DNA from: an uncultured Anaerococcus sp. | GTDB lineage: Bacteria > Bacillota > Clostridia > Tissierellales > Peptoniphilaceae | Direction: 5' to 3' | Length of the DNA stretch: 14,905 bases | NCBI RefSeq assembly: GCF_943912825.1 | Contig: NZ_CALTUX010000039.1 | Span: 1 to 14,905, forward strand | Part shown: in pieces, positions 6,874 through 13,468 of the stretch | Numbering within the stretch: position 1 is the stretch's first letter | Layout of the letters: each line of letters begins with the position of its first letter | Notes under the pieces: model-generated | Database searches by the model: none | The model's input: only the letters and a program-made list of their open reading frames with translations | Told to the model about the DNA's origin: nothing | Position numbers and translations under genes: made by a program

Positions 6874-8040
6874 ATGATTAAAAATAAGAAGTTTACTCTC
6901 CTAGGCCTAGGAATCCTAGCTTCAATCGCCTTTGTAAGGCCAGCCTATGCAGATAGTGTCATGCTTAATAAAGAAGTAGGCTCATCTGCATCCTTCTATG
7001 AAGAAAAAGATGGCAAGCTCAGTGCGACAGAAACAATCGAAGCCACAGATATCCACAATATGCTTAGCGAGGAAGATGATTACTATAAAATTGAATACAA
7101 AGGGAAGACTGGTTTTGTAAACAAAAACAGCTTCTACAAGCTAAACCACACCTCCCTAATAAGTGATGCAGAGATTAAAAAAGATCCTAAGGATGATTCA
7201 GAAAATCTCACCACCTACACTCTAAAGTCAGGAAGCAAGGTTACAATTCTTGAATTTGTAAACATAGGAGACTTTGTAAAGGTATCCTATGAACAAGGCC
7301 GTTTTGACAATGAATTTCTAAATGTAGATAAGAAAAACGACAAGGACCTGCTTTATAGGATGCTCACAGAACCTGACAATGGCCTAGATGTGCCCGTAGA
7401 GACAATAGGCAGGGACTCTAGCCCACAGACAGTTACAATCGGTGATGCAGAAGCAAATGCGGGCGAGAAAATCGGCTATATGCACTTTAAAGACCTAGCC
7501 CTATCCTTTAGGAGCCAGGAAATAATAGATGAGCTTTACAATTATTATTACAAGCTCAACCACTCCAAAACCTACACCGAAGCCCCAATCTTTAGCCAGG
7601 GACCTGTTTATAGCCTAGCAAGTAACGAAAGCTACCAGGCTACAGAAAATCTCCCACAAGTCACAGTCCACATGCAAGGAAGCCAAACAGGAATCGACCT
7701 ATATTCATACGGGGTCAAATTCTTAGGTAACCCTTATGTATTTGGAGGAACTGACCTCTATAACGGTATAGACTGCTCAGGTTTCACCCAAAAAATCTAC
7801 GAAACCATAGGCGTAGGTCTACCACACTTTGCCCAAAGCCAGCAAAGATATGGTGTCGAAGTACCATTTGGAGAAGAAAAGGCAGGAGATTTGGTCTTCT
7901 TTGGAACAAGCCTAAATAACATAACCCACGTAGGAGTCGCAGACGGCTACGGCAACATGGTCCATGCCTCAAGCCCAAAATACGGCATAATCATAAGCCC
8001 AATAAGAAATCCAATCTCTATCAGAAGAATAGTAGAATAA
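6874..8040 (+). CDS. Secreted SH3-NlpC/P60 peptidoglycan hydrolase
   Basis: This is an exported cell-wall enzyme that cuts peptide stems of peptidoglycan. It has a signal peptide at residues 1-26 (cleavage near AYA-DS), two SH3-like repeats at about 28-90 and 95-150 (YKIEYKGKTGFVNKNSFYKL is typical), a linker region to about 270, and a C-terminal NlpC/P60 domain. Catalytic Cys301 lies in NGIDCSGFTQ, His352 in ITHVGVADG and the third polar residue is His364 in MVHASS. Length (388) and domain order are normal for Firmicute wall hydrolases of the gamma-D-glutamyl peptidase type. GGAG stands 6 nt before the ATG. A strong bidirectional terminator follows. Confidence 0.92.
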   Translation: MIKNKKFTLLGLGILASIAFVRPAYADSVMLNKEVGSSASFYEEKDGKLSATETIEATDIHNMLSEEDDYYKIEYKGKTGFVNKNSFYKLNHTSLISDAEIKKDPKDDSENLTTYTLKSGSKVTILEFVNIGDFVKVSYEQGRFDNEFLNVDKKNDKDLLYRMLTEPDNGLDVPVETIGRDSSPQTVTIGDAEANAGEKIGYMHFKDLALSFRSQEIIDELYNYYYKLNHSKTYTEAPIFSQGPVYSLASNESYQATENLPQVTVHMQGSQTGIDLYSYGVKFLGNPYVFGGTDLYNGIDCSGFTQKIYETIGVGLPHFAQSQQRYGVEVPFGEEKAGDLVFFGTSLNNITHVGVADGYGNMVHASSPKYGIIISPIRNPISIRRIVE

Positions 8041-8043
8041 AGG

Positions 8044-8079
8044 AAAAACAGACTTTTGAATTAACAAAAGTCTGTTTTT
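8044..8079. terminator. Bidirectional intrinsic terminator
   Basis: A perfect 15-bp inverted repeat (AAAAACAGACTTTTG and its complement) with a 6-nt AATTAA loop lies between two convergent genes. The stem ends in A/T runs that give a U-tail in both directions, so it serves both the NlpC/P60 gene and the secreted protein gene on the other strand. Confidence 0.9.
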
Positions 8080-8083
8080 GTAT

Positions 8084-8608
8084 TTAATAATATTCAGCTA
8101 ATAATCTATCAGCTTCATACAATAGAGCCTCAGCTTGTCTTATAAGTTTTTCTAATTGTGGTCTTACTTTTTTAATAGTATTAGGATAGTATTTAATCAA
8201 TAATTTACCTGTTGCAACCAGTTGCCTAGCTGTATCTCTAGCCTCTCTTAATTCTTTAATTGACTCATCAGGCTCTGCTTTTTTAGTAACATTATTGTTT
8301 ACATCTGATTTTGGTACTTCTTCAACTGCTGAAGGTCCACCTTTTTCACTACATGGACCATCATCTACTACTTGTCCACTAGATTCTTGATCTTCTTTTT
8401 TAGGAGGATTTGGCTTTTCGCTTGGCTTAATTGAATCTTCATAATCATCTTCTTCTATGAGTTTCCTCATTTCCTCAGCTCTTCTATTATTTTCCTCTAC
8501 TAACTCATCTATTGTCCAAAGTTCATCTGAATCAGCAAAGACTGGAGAAACAGCTCCTAGTGCGAAGCTTAGGCTTAGGGCTGCGGCGAATAATTTTTGT
8601 TTTTTCAT
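8084..8608 (-). CDS. Secreted helical protein of unknown function, 174 residues
   Basis: A signal peptide (residues 1-25, cleavage at VFA-DS) is followed by a charged helical segment (about 28-55), a disordered Pro/Glu/Lys/Ser linker (about 60-115) holding a lone Cys in DGPCSEKGG, and a C-terminal helical hairpin (about 115-174) rich in Leu, Arg and Glu. No sortase or lipobox signal is seen, so it is probably released or held non-covalently at the wall. AAGGAG lies 6 nt before the ATG. It is a single-gene unit, with its own TATAAT upstream and a terminator shared with the convergent wall hydrolase. I do not recognise the family; the C-terminal hairpin could be a surface- or protein-binding module. 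Confidence 0.75.
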   Translation of the reverse strand: MKKQKLFAAALSLSFALGAVSPVFADSDELWTIDELVEENNRRAEEMRKLIEEDDYEDSIKPSEKPNPPKKEDQESSGQVVDDGPCSEKGGPSAVEEVPKSDVNNNVTKKAEPDESIKELREARDTARQLVATGKLLIKYYPNTIKKVRPQLEKLIRQAEALLYEADRLLAEYY

Positions 8609-8636
8609 AGGATCTCCTTATATTTTATTTAATACC

Positions 8637-8642
8637 ATTATA
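8637..8642 (-). promoter_or_regulatory. Candidate -10 of the 174-residue secreted protein gene
   Basis: TATAAT on the minus strand follows TGTGG and lies about 30 bp before the ATG, with AAGGAG between them. No good -35 hexamer is visible. Confidence 0.45.
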
Positions 8643-8683
8643 CCACAGTAAATTAAAATAGGAAAATGTTTTTTTAAGTCATT

Positions 8684-8714
8684 AAAAAATCTCCCAGCTT
8701 TTAACCGGGAGATT
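8684..8714 (-). terminator. Intrinsic terminator of the mrp-DUF1002 unit
   Basis: In minus-strand RNA AAUCUCCC pairs with GGGAGAUU (8 bp) around an 11-nt loop and is followed by a U run. It begins 8 bp after the stop of the DUF1002-type gene. Confidence 0.85.
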
Positions 8715-8721
8715 GTAAATT

Positions 8722-9723
8722 TTAATTATCTTGATTTTGATTTGAGTCTCCGCCCATGATTGAATTTACAATATCCCTGATGAAGGCTATTATCTTATCA
8801 AGTAGGCCTGAGTCTTTGGCGTCTTGGGCGATTTTTTCTATGTTTTCCTTATTGTCCTTGGCGAACTTATCTATGGTGTCTTTGTTGTCTGCGTAGAATT
8901 TGCTTGCCTTGGCTCCTAGGTCCTTGCCTAGTTTTAGGAGGTTGTCCCTTACTTCCTTAGAGTCGATGGCAGAAGTAGCTTGGTAATTATTAAAATAATT
9001 TACCAAAAGATTGATATTGTTATTTGAGAGGATATCCCCCATATTTACGTTATTTAGGGCATCCTTGATAAAGATTGCAATCTGATCATTTGAAGCTGTC
9101 TCGCCATTTTTTTCCTTATAGTCGGCTAGCCTTTGTTTTACTTCAATTACTGCCTTATCGAGCTCTTTTGAATCAAAACCATCCTTGCCCTCATTTTCCT
9201 TGGCTACTTCTATTACAGTTTTTAGCTCTTCTTGGGCTGTCTTTGTTCTTTCTACGTCTATCTCTTGACCGTGAAATTCGTTAGATTTATAGACTCCAAC
9301 TAGGGCAGATTCTCCTGTGACTGGCTTTGGGCTTGCCACATTTATTTCTGCATCTGTTATGCCTGCTGTGATGGCGGCATTGGTGTATTGGGCCTCTGTG
9401 ATTTGGGAAATATTGCCTGGAGTCTTTATATTCACCTTAATACCAGATCCTTGAGGAAGTCTTTTGACTGTCACTGATGAAATCATATTTGAATCAGCTG
9501 TCCCATAGCCTAGGTATTTTTTAAGGTCAGCTCCATTTACAGTTCCTACATTGTAGTCTTCTGTATTTATGCCGATGGCATTGTCTACGATTTTTCTTTG
9601 TTGGTCATTTAAGGCTACACCGTAGATTACATCGTCATTTGACTTATTAAAGCTTGTCGCAAAGGCAGTGCTACTTAGAAAAATCGAGCAAGCTGCCACT
9701 AGGCTTAATATTCTCTTTTTCAT
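8722..9723 (-). CDS. Secreted DUF1002-type protein
   Basis: A signal peptide (residues 1-22, cleavage at AFA-TS) is followed by a domain beginning VIYGVALNDQQRKIVDNAIGI. That opening, together with the TVKRLPQGSGIKVNIKTPGNIS and AAITAGITDAEINVASPKPVTGESALVG regions, is characteristic of the DUF1002 family of exported proteins in Clostridia and Bacilli. The C-terminal half (about 150-325) is helical and highly charged, ending in SNQNQDN. Function is unknown for the family. Its ATG lies two bases after the stop codon of the Mrp gene, and its binding site (GAGG) sits inside that gene, so the two are co-transcribed and probably coupled. A terminator follows immediately. The family name rests on pattern recognition, not a search. 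Confidence 0.78.
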   Translation of the reverse strand: MKKRILSLVAACSIFLSSTAFATSFNKSNDDVIYGVALNDQQRKIVDNAIGINTEDYNVGTVNGADLKKYLGYGTADSNMISSVTVKRLPQGSGIKVNIKTPGNISQITEAQYTNAAITAGITDAEINVASPKPVTGESALVGVYKSNEFHGQEIDVERTKTAQEELKTVIEVAKENEGKDGFDSKELDKAVIEVKQRLADYKEKNGETASNDQIAIFIKDALNNVNMGDILSNNNINLLVNYFNNYQATSAIDSKEVRDNLLKLGKDLGAKASKFYADNKDTIDKFAKDNKENIEKIAQDAKDSGLLDKIIAFIRDIVNSIMGGDSNQNQDN

Positions 9724-9725
9724 GA

Positions 9726-10514
9726 CTAAAGAGCCTCAATTTTTCCTATGATTGGGTCAAGAAGGGTATTTTCAATCTCTGTTGCCATGCCTTGGTCAAT
9801 TCTTTCTGCAATTGTTGGGTCAATTGGAAGCTTGACAAGGGTATCTATGTCATATTTTTTAGCCACTTCTTCTATGTTAGACTTGCCAAAGATGGCATGT
9901 TCGCTTCCGCAATCTGGGCATTTGAAATAGGACATATTTTCTACTATGCCTAGGATGTTTTTGCCCATCATCTTTGCCATCTTGATTGATTTTTCAACAA
10001 CCATTTCCACAAGGCCCTGAGGAGTTGCCACAGCTACTACCCCATCAATTGGCAAGGATTGGAAGACTGTAAGTGGGACATCGCCTGTTCCTGGTGGCAT
10101 ATCTACTATTAGATAGTCAATCTCTCCCCAATTTACATCTGTATAAAATTGTTTCAAAACATTGGTAAGGATTGAAGAACGCCACACAACAGGGTCCGTC
10201 TTATTTGGCAAGATCATGTTGGTAGAAATAAGCTTAATCCCATTATCTGCCTTGGCAGGATTTATAATTCCTTCCTTGGTGCCCCTAGCTGGCTCATTTA
10301 TGCCAAAGGCCTCTGCTATGGATGGGCCTGTTATATCAGCATCAAGGATGCCAACCTTGTGGCCCTTATTTTGTAAAAGTGTGGCTATTTGGCTAGAAAT
10401 AGATGATTTACCTACTCCTCCCTTACCACTCATAACTGCAATTATCTTTTTAATCTCAGTACCTGGCTGAGTTTCTATTTTAAACTTATCAAAGTTCATT
10501 TTTCTATTTGTCAT
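9726..10514 (-). CDS. mrp: Mrp/NBP35-family iron-sulfur carrier ATPase
   Basis: This cytoplasmic P-loop ATPase of the Mrp/ApbC/NBP35 family carries and delivers Fe-S clusters. The deviant Walker A MSGKGGVGKSS lies at residues 28-38, ILDADITGPS at 56-65, the Walker B-like IVDMPPGTGD at 136-145, and the cluster-binding C-x2-C in KCPDCG (Cys199, Cys202). At 262 residues it is the short form without the N-terminal MIP18-like domain. GAAAGGAAAT stands before the ATG. It is the first gene of a two-gene unit with the secreted DUF1002-type protein. No functional link between the two is known to me. Confidence 0.93.
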   Translation of the reverse strand: MTNRKMNFDKFKIETQPGTEIKKIIAVMSGKGGVGKSSISSQIATLLQNKGHKVGILDADITGPSIAEAFGINEPARGTKEGIINPAKADNGIKLISTNMILPNKTDPVVWRSSILTNVLKQFYTDVNWGEIDYLIVDMPPGTGDVPLTVFQSLPIDGVVAVATPQGLVEMVVEKSIKMAKMMGKNILGIVENMSYFKCPDCGSEHAIFGKSNIEEVAKKYDIDTLVKLPIDPTIAERIDQGMATEIENTLLDPIIGKIEAL

Positions 10515-10559
10515 AAAATTTCCTTTCTTAAACGCAAAAAGCTTATCGCTTCACATCTA

Positions 10560-10570
10560 ATTATATTATA
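10560..10570 (-). promoter_or_regulatory. Candidate -10 region of the mrp unit
   Basis: Two overlapping TATAAT boxes (10570-10565 and 10565-10560) lie on the minus strand about 46-55 bp before the mrp ATG. The -35 region at 17 bp is weak (TTTTAA). Confidence 0.4.
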
Positions 10571-10609
10571 TCCGCCCTTAATTTCCATTAAAATTTTTGT
10601 AAGGATTTA

Positions 10610-10639
10610 AAAAACCCAGGCCAAAAAACCTAGGCTTTT
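10610..10639 (-). terminator. Intrinsic terminator after the PTS-IIC-like gene
   Basis: In minus-strand RNA AAAAGCCUAGG pairs with CCUGGGUUUUU (11 bp, two G-U pairs) around an 8-nt loop, with the U run forming the tail. It lies directly after the stop of the membrane protein gene. Confidence 0.8.
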
Positions 10640-10642
10640 AAT

Positions 10643-11659
10643 TTAAAATTCAATTTTCATATCCCCATCTTTGATTAGCTTTTTGTTTTTGCAAATCTTA
10701 TAAAATATGAGCGATAAGATAGCTGGCAGGATAATTTGGATGATAAGGACCTTAGTAAGGATAGTAGAAAAACTTGCCCCTCCCATGGCTTGGAAGGTCC
10801 CTATTTGGCCAACCAGACCGCTTGTGCCCATGCCTGCTCCAAGGGGAGTATTTTCCATCTTAAAGATAAGGGTAGACACTGGCCCCAAGATAGCTGAAGC
10901 TAGGGTTGGTGGGAGCCAAGTCCATGGGTTTTTAATTGTATTTGGGACTTGAAACATAGAAGTTCCTAGCCCTTGGGCAAAAAGCCCCTCCATGCCATTA
11001 TCCTTATAGGAAATAACTGCAAAGCCAATCATCTGGCAGCAGCAGCCTACAGTAGCAGCTCCTGCGGCAAGGCCTGATAGGGAAAGCATCATGCAGATGG
11101 CAGCAGATGATATTGGAAGTGTTAGGGCCACACCAATTAGGACAGAAATAATAATTCCCATAAAAAATGGCTGAAGCTCTGTAGCCCTTACTATAAAGTC
11201 CCCAATCATGGTCATAAATTTAGCAACACCAGGACCTATGGCATCTCCCACAAGAAGGCCCACAAAAATTGTCACAAAAGGGGTCACGATTATATCAAGC
11301 TTGGTCGCCTTAGATACTAGCTTGCCAGATTCTACGGCAATAACTGATGCCACAAAGACTCCAACAGGTCCTCCTAGCTCGTAGGCCCCCATGCCGACAA
11401 TGGTGTTGGCAAATAAGACAAGCTTTGGTGCACCCAAACTGTAGGCAATGGCTGTAGCTATGGCTGCCCCTGCACCAGAGCTTGCCAAGGGCCAAATTCT
11501 CTCAGTAAAGTAGGCAATTTCAAAAATCTTGCCTATGGAATTGATAATAGTCCCTATTAAAAGGGATGCAAATAGACCAAAGGCCATGGCCCCCAGGGCA
11601 TCGATAAAGTAAACTTTTGGGCTTAGACTAATGCCCTTTTTTCTTAAAATTTCTTTCAT
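10643..11659 (-). CDS. PfoR/PTS EIIC-like membrane protein
   Basis: This 338-residue integral membrane protein has about nine or ten hydrophobic segments and many Gly/Ala-rich stretches (IWPLASSGAGAAIATAIAYS, YELGGPVGVFVAS, GLAAGAATVGCCCQMIGFA, GAGMGTSGLVGQIGTFQAMG). It resembles the PTS_EIIC_2 family (COG3641, PfoR), which is usually annotated as a PTS sugar IIC subunit or a putative toxin regulator. No EIIA or EIIB domain or gene is nearby, so it may not be a phosphotransferase at all. AGAGGTA precedes the ATG. It lies 74 bp downstream of a NiaR-type regulator gene on the same strand, with a palindrome over its own -35 region. This suggests a NiaR-controlled transporter, perhaps for a pyridine/NAD precursor; that is inference. 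Confidence 0.82.
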   Translation of the reverse strand: MKEILRKKGISLSPKVYFIDALGAMAFGLFASLLIGTIINSIGKIFEIAYFTERIWPLASSGAGAAIATAIAYSLGAPKLVLFANTIVGMGAYELGGPVGVFVASVIAVESGKLVSKATKLDIIVTPFVTIFVGLLVGDAIGPGVAKFMTMIGDFIVRATELQPFFMGIIISVLIGVALTLPISSAAICMMLSLSGLAAGAATVGCCCQMIGFAVISYKDNGMEGLFAQGLGTSMFQVPNTIKNPWTWLPPTLASAILGPVSTLIFKMENTPLGAGMGTSGLVGQIGTFQAMGGASFSTILTKVLIIQIILPAILSLIFYKICKNKKLIKDGDMKIEF

Positions 11660-11692
11660 GATATACCTCTATAAATAATATTTTCATTACTT

Positions 11693-11725
11693 ATAATATC
11701 ACAAAAAATCTCATCTGTATATACA
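11693..11725 (-). promoter_or_regulatory. Promoter with palindromic operator before the PTS-IIC-like gene
   Basis: On the minus strand -35 TATACA (11721-11716) and -10 TATTAT (11698-11693) are 17 bp apart. The palindrome TGTATATACA (11716-11725) covers the -35 hexamer, the position expected for a repressor site. The NiaR-type protein encoded just upstream is the natural candidate, but I cannot confirm that the motif matches its known consensus. Confidence 0.5.
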
Positions 11726-11733
11726 CCAGGAAA

Positions 11734-12234
11734 TTATTCTATCAAATATCCTTTATCCTTAAGTTTAACAAGTACTTTGTCAATAATTTCCATAGAGCAA
11801 GCTTCGATAGTATGATAGTGGACCTCTTCTGTTAGATCTAGAAGAGGAAGCGCATCGTCCATGTTCTTAATAAAAAGACTTACTCCATTTCTTGATTTTA
11901 TCGATAGGTCTTTTTTAATCATCCCATAAAGATCGTGTTTAATGAAAACATCCTTAATATTAGCCCCACAATCTACAATTGTGTTTAATTCATCCTTTAT
12001 ATCTTCCTTCTTATGCTTAACCTTTACTATCCACTCGATTTTATCTCTTGTAATTAATTTATATCCCCTATTCGTTGAATCTATTCCAAAACCACTTGCT
12101 TTTAAGATAGATATATCCTTAACTATAATTTGCCTCGATACAGCAAATCTATCAGCTAAAATCTTGCCACTTATTGGTTTTTTATTATTTTGTAAAATTT
12201 TTATAATTTCTAATCTTCTCTCATCTACACTCAT
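11734..12234 (-). CDS. niaR: NiaR-type transcriptional repressor (HTH plus 3H domain)
   Basis: This regulator has an N-terminal winged helix (residues 1-60: ISGKILADRFAVSRQIIVKDISILKASGFGIDS in outline) and a C-terminal 3H domain. Metal-ligand candidates His74, Glu82, His139 and His141 keep the spacing reported for the Thermotoga homologue TM1602, and His100 lies in IKHDLYG. Family members repress niacin uptake and NAD synthesis genes when nicotinic acid is present. Length (166) is normal. The start is decided by an in-frame TAA four codons upstream. No good ribosome binding site precedes the ATG; only GGTAAAG is present. No nad genes lie nearby, so the likely local target is the membrane protein gene that follows. 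Confidence 0.85.
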   Translation of the reverse strand: MSVDERRLEIIKILQNNKKPISGKILADRFAVSRQIIVKDISILKASGFGIDSTNRGYKLITRDKIEWIVKVKHKKEDIKDELNTIVDCGANIKDVFIKHDLYGMIKKDLSIKSRNGVSLFIKNMDDALPLLDLTEEVHYHTIEACSMEIIDKVLVKLKDKGYLIE

Positions 12235-12242
12235 ATAATTAC

Positions 12243-12257
12243 TTTACCATATGTAAA
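12243..12257. promoter_or_regulatory. Inverted repeat just upstream of niaR
   Basis: TTTAC and GTAAA arms flank a 5-nt CATAT centre 9 bp before the niaR start. On the minus strand TTGATA lies just upstream of it and could be a -35. The site could serve autoregulation. It is short and AT-rich, so chance is possible. Confidence 0.3.
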
Positions 12258-12440
12258 TATCAACAGAAAAATATGCTCCTTATATTTTATTGATTTTTTT
12301 TAAAATTTATGCTAAATAGAAAACCAGGGATCTTAAAAATGGAATTTAGATATTCTTTTTCTCTTTCTAATTAAAAGTTGATTTATAATGAAAGGTCAGT
12401 AGACCTGCTTGAATTTGACTAAAAGCTTATGAAAGATACT

Positions 12441-12469
12441 AAAAACTCATCCCCTTTTTGTAGGGGATG
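12441..12469 (-). terminator. Intrinsic terminator of the bacteriocin-like cassette
   Basis: In minus-strand RNA CAUCCCC pairs with GGGGAUG (7 bp) around an 8-nt loop and is followed by AGUUUUU. It starts 9 bp after the stop of the 65-residue membrane peptide. The rest of 12258-12440 shows no gene; a small hairpin (AGGTC-AGTA-GACCT, 12393-12406) is the only other structure. Confidence 0.8.
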
Positions 12470-12477
12470 GCTTTAGC

Positions 12478-12675
12478 TTATAGACTCTTTTTTTGCCTAT
12501 ATATAAAAAATTGAATAACAATAAATGAAATTAATATTAACAATAGAATTTTTATAAATATATCCTTAGCATTTTCAATTCCCAGATCATAAGGCTTTAT
12601 TATAAATACTAAAGCTATGACCATAATGATATTTACTATAGTAATAAATCTTGATAAATTTTTTATCTGCTTCAT
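12478..12675 (-). CDS. Two-helix membrane peptide, immunity-like, 65 residues
   Basis: This small basic membrane protein has two hydrophobic helices (about residues 10-27 and 40-60) and a charged C-terminal RQKKSL. Its binding site AGGAGG overlaps the stop codon of the secreted protein gene upstream (GCCTAGGAGGTATGTATG), so it is translationally coupled to it. A terminator follows at once. Small multi-helix membrane proteins encoded directly after a bacteriocin often give self-immunity; that role is inferred from position and size only. I do not recognise the family. Confidence 0.7.
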   Translation of the reverse strand: MKQIKNLSRFITIVNIIMVIALVFIIKPYDLGIENAKDIFIKILLLILISFIVIQFFIYRQKKSL

Positions 12676-12684
12676 ACATACCTC

Positions 12685-13323
12685 CTAGGCGAGATAATAG
12701 TAGGGCCCAAAATACTCTCCAGTACTCGCCTTAAAACTCCATTCGTACCTATAATACATTTTACCTAAATTGTCACGCATATTATACAAACTAACATATA
12801 ATCTACCTCCAATAGCAGATGCTGCCAAAGCTGATATGGATGACAAACCAATAGATGCTATGACACCCACTGGCCCGAGCCCAGATGTTAAAGAGGCTAT
12901 AGCTGCGGCTACAACAGCGACTGTTGTCCCTTTTTTCCAGCTTACATAATGACTAGATGAGGATATACGAGTCCATTTGTTTAGACCAAGAAGAGTAATT
13001 AGATCATCATGTTCATCCCCATTAGGATTTAATCCTATTCGCTCACTATCACCTATTTTATTAAGATTTAAATATATATTACCTTCTGTATAATCATTAT
13101 AAATTGTATCTACATTGCCATGGCTATCCTCAACTACTATTTTTTTATAAGATACACTGGAATCTATACTAAATCTATAATTAACATCATCTATTTTTGC
13201 ATACTCCACACTTTTCCCATAGTTTTCATCAAAATCTTCTGCTGCTTGAACAACAGGTAGTGAAAATATTGATTGAATTGTAAAAATCACCGCAAAGATA
13301 ACAATTGATAGCGTTTTCTTCAT
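12685..13323 (-). CDS. Secreted Gly/Ala-rich protein, candidate large bacteriocin
   Basis: A signal peptide (residues 1-28, cleavage near VVQAA-ED) is followed by an acidic beta-rich segment (about 30-125) and a long small-residue hydrophobic stretch (about 133-172; TTVAVVAAAIASLTSGLGPV is its first half). The C-terminus is aromatic and basic (RLYVSLYNMRDNLGKMYYRY, then EYFGPYYYLA). A Gly/Ala-rich hydrophobic hairpin after a secreted N-terminal part, ending in an aromatic tail, resembles geobacillin-26-type large antimicrobial proteins of Firmicutes; I am not certain of the family. No cysteines are present. AAAGGA precedes the ATG. The gene follows a paralogous Rgg-like regulator and is coupled to an immunity-like peptide gene. 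Its promoter shares a -10 12-mer and a GGACACA half-site with the RiPP operon. Confidence 0.75.
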   Translation of the reverse strand: MKKTLSIVIFAVIFTIQSIFSLPVVQAAEDFDENYGKSVEYAKIDDVNYRFSIDSSVSYKKIVVEDSHGNVDTIYNDYTEGNIYLNLNKIGDSERIGLNPNGDEHDDLITLLGLNKWTRISSSSHYVSWKKGTTVAVVAAAIASLTSGLGPVGVIASIGLSSISALAASAIGGRLYVSLYNMRDNLGKMYYRYEWSFKASTGEYFGPYYYLA

Positions 13324-13390
13324 ATTTAAAATCCTTTCTCATATCATTTACAGATTATAATCATTTACTTATAAATCCATTTATAGGTCT

Positions 13391-13438
13391 ATTATAATAA
13401 AGAAAAGAGATTTTTAAAATAGCACTTGTGTCCTTGTA
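13391..13438 (-). promoter_or_regulatory. Promoter and half-operator of the bacteriocin-like cassette
   Basis: On the minus strand CTTTATTATAAT (13402-13391) contains the -10 TATAAT. It is identical over 12 bases to the RiPP operon promoter. The -35 region is poor (TTTTAA). GGACACA (13433-13427) starts 37 nt before the -10, against 38 nt in the RiPP promoter, and is preceded by TACAA. Only one half of the other locus's palindrome is complete here; the second half keeps just the GTG core. Confidence 0.6.
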
Positions 13439-13468
13439 ATTTATCTTAATATGTGATATAATATACTG

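Noticed and set aside
10162..10470. 102-codon plus-strand frame opposite mrp
   Set aside because: It is the antisense reading of the conserved Walker A region of a well-supported gene.
12308..12373. 21-codon plus-strand frame between niaR and the immunity-like gene
   Set aside because: No ribosome binding site, no signal sequence, and no conserved context.
12393..12406. AGGTC-AGTA-GACCT as a mobile-element end or terminator
   Set aside because: Only 5 bp of stem, no U-run, no matching copy elsewhere in the window and no target duplication.
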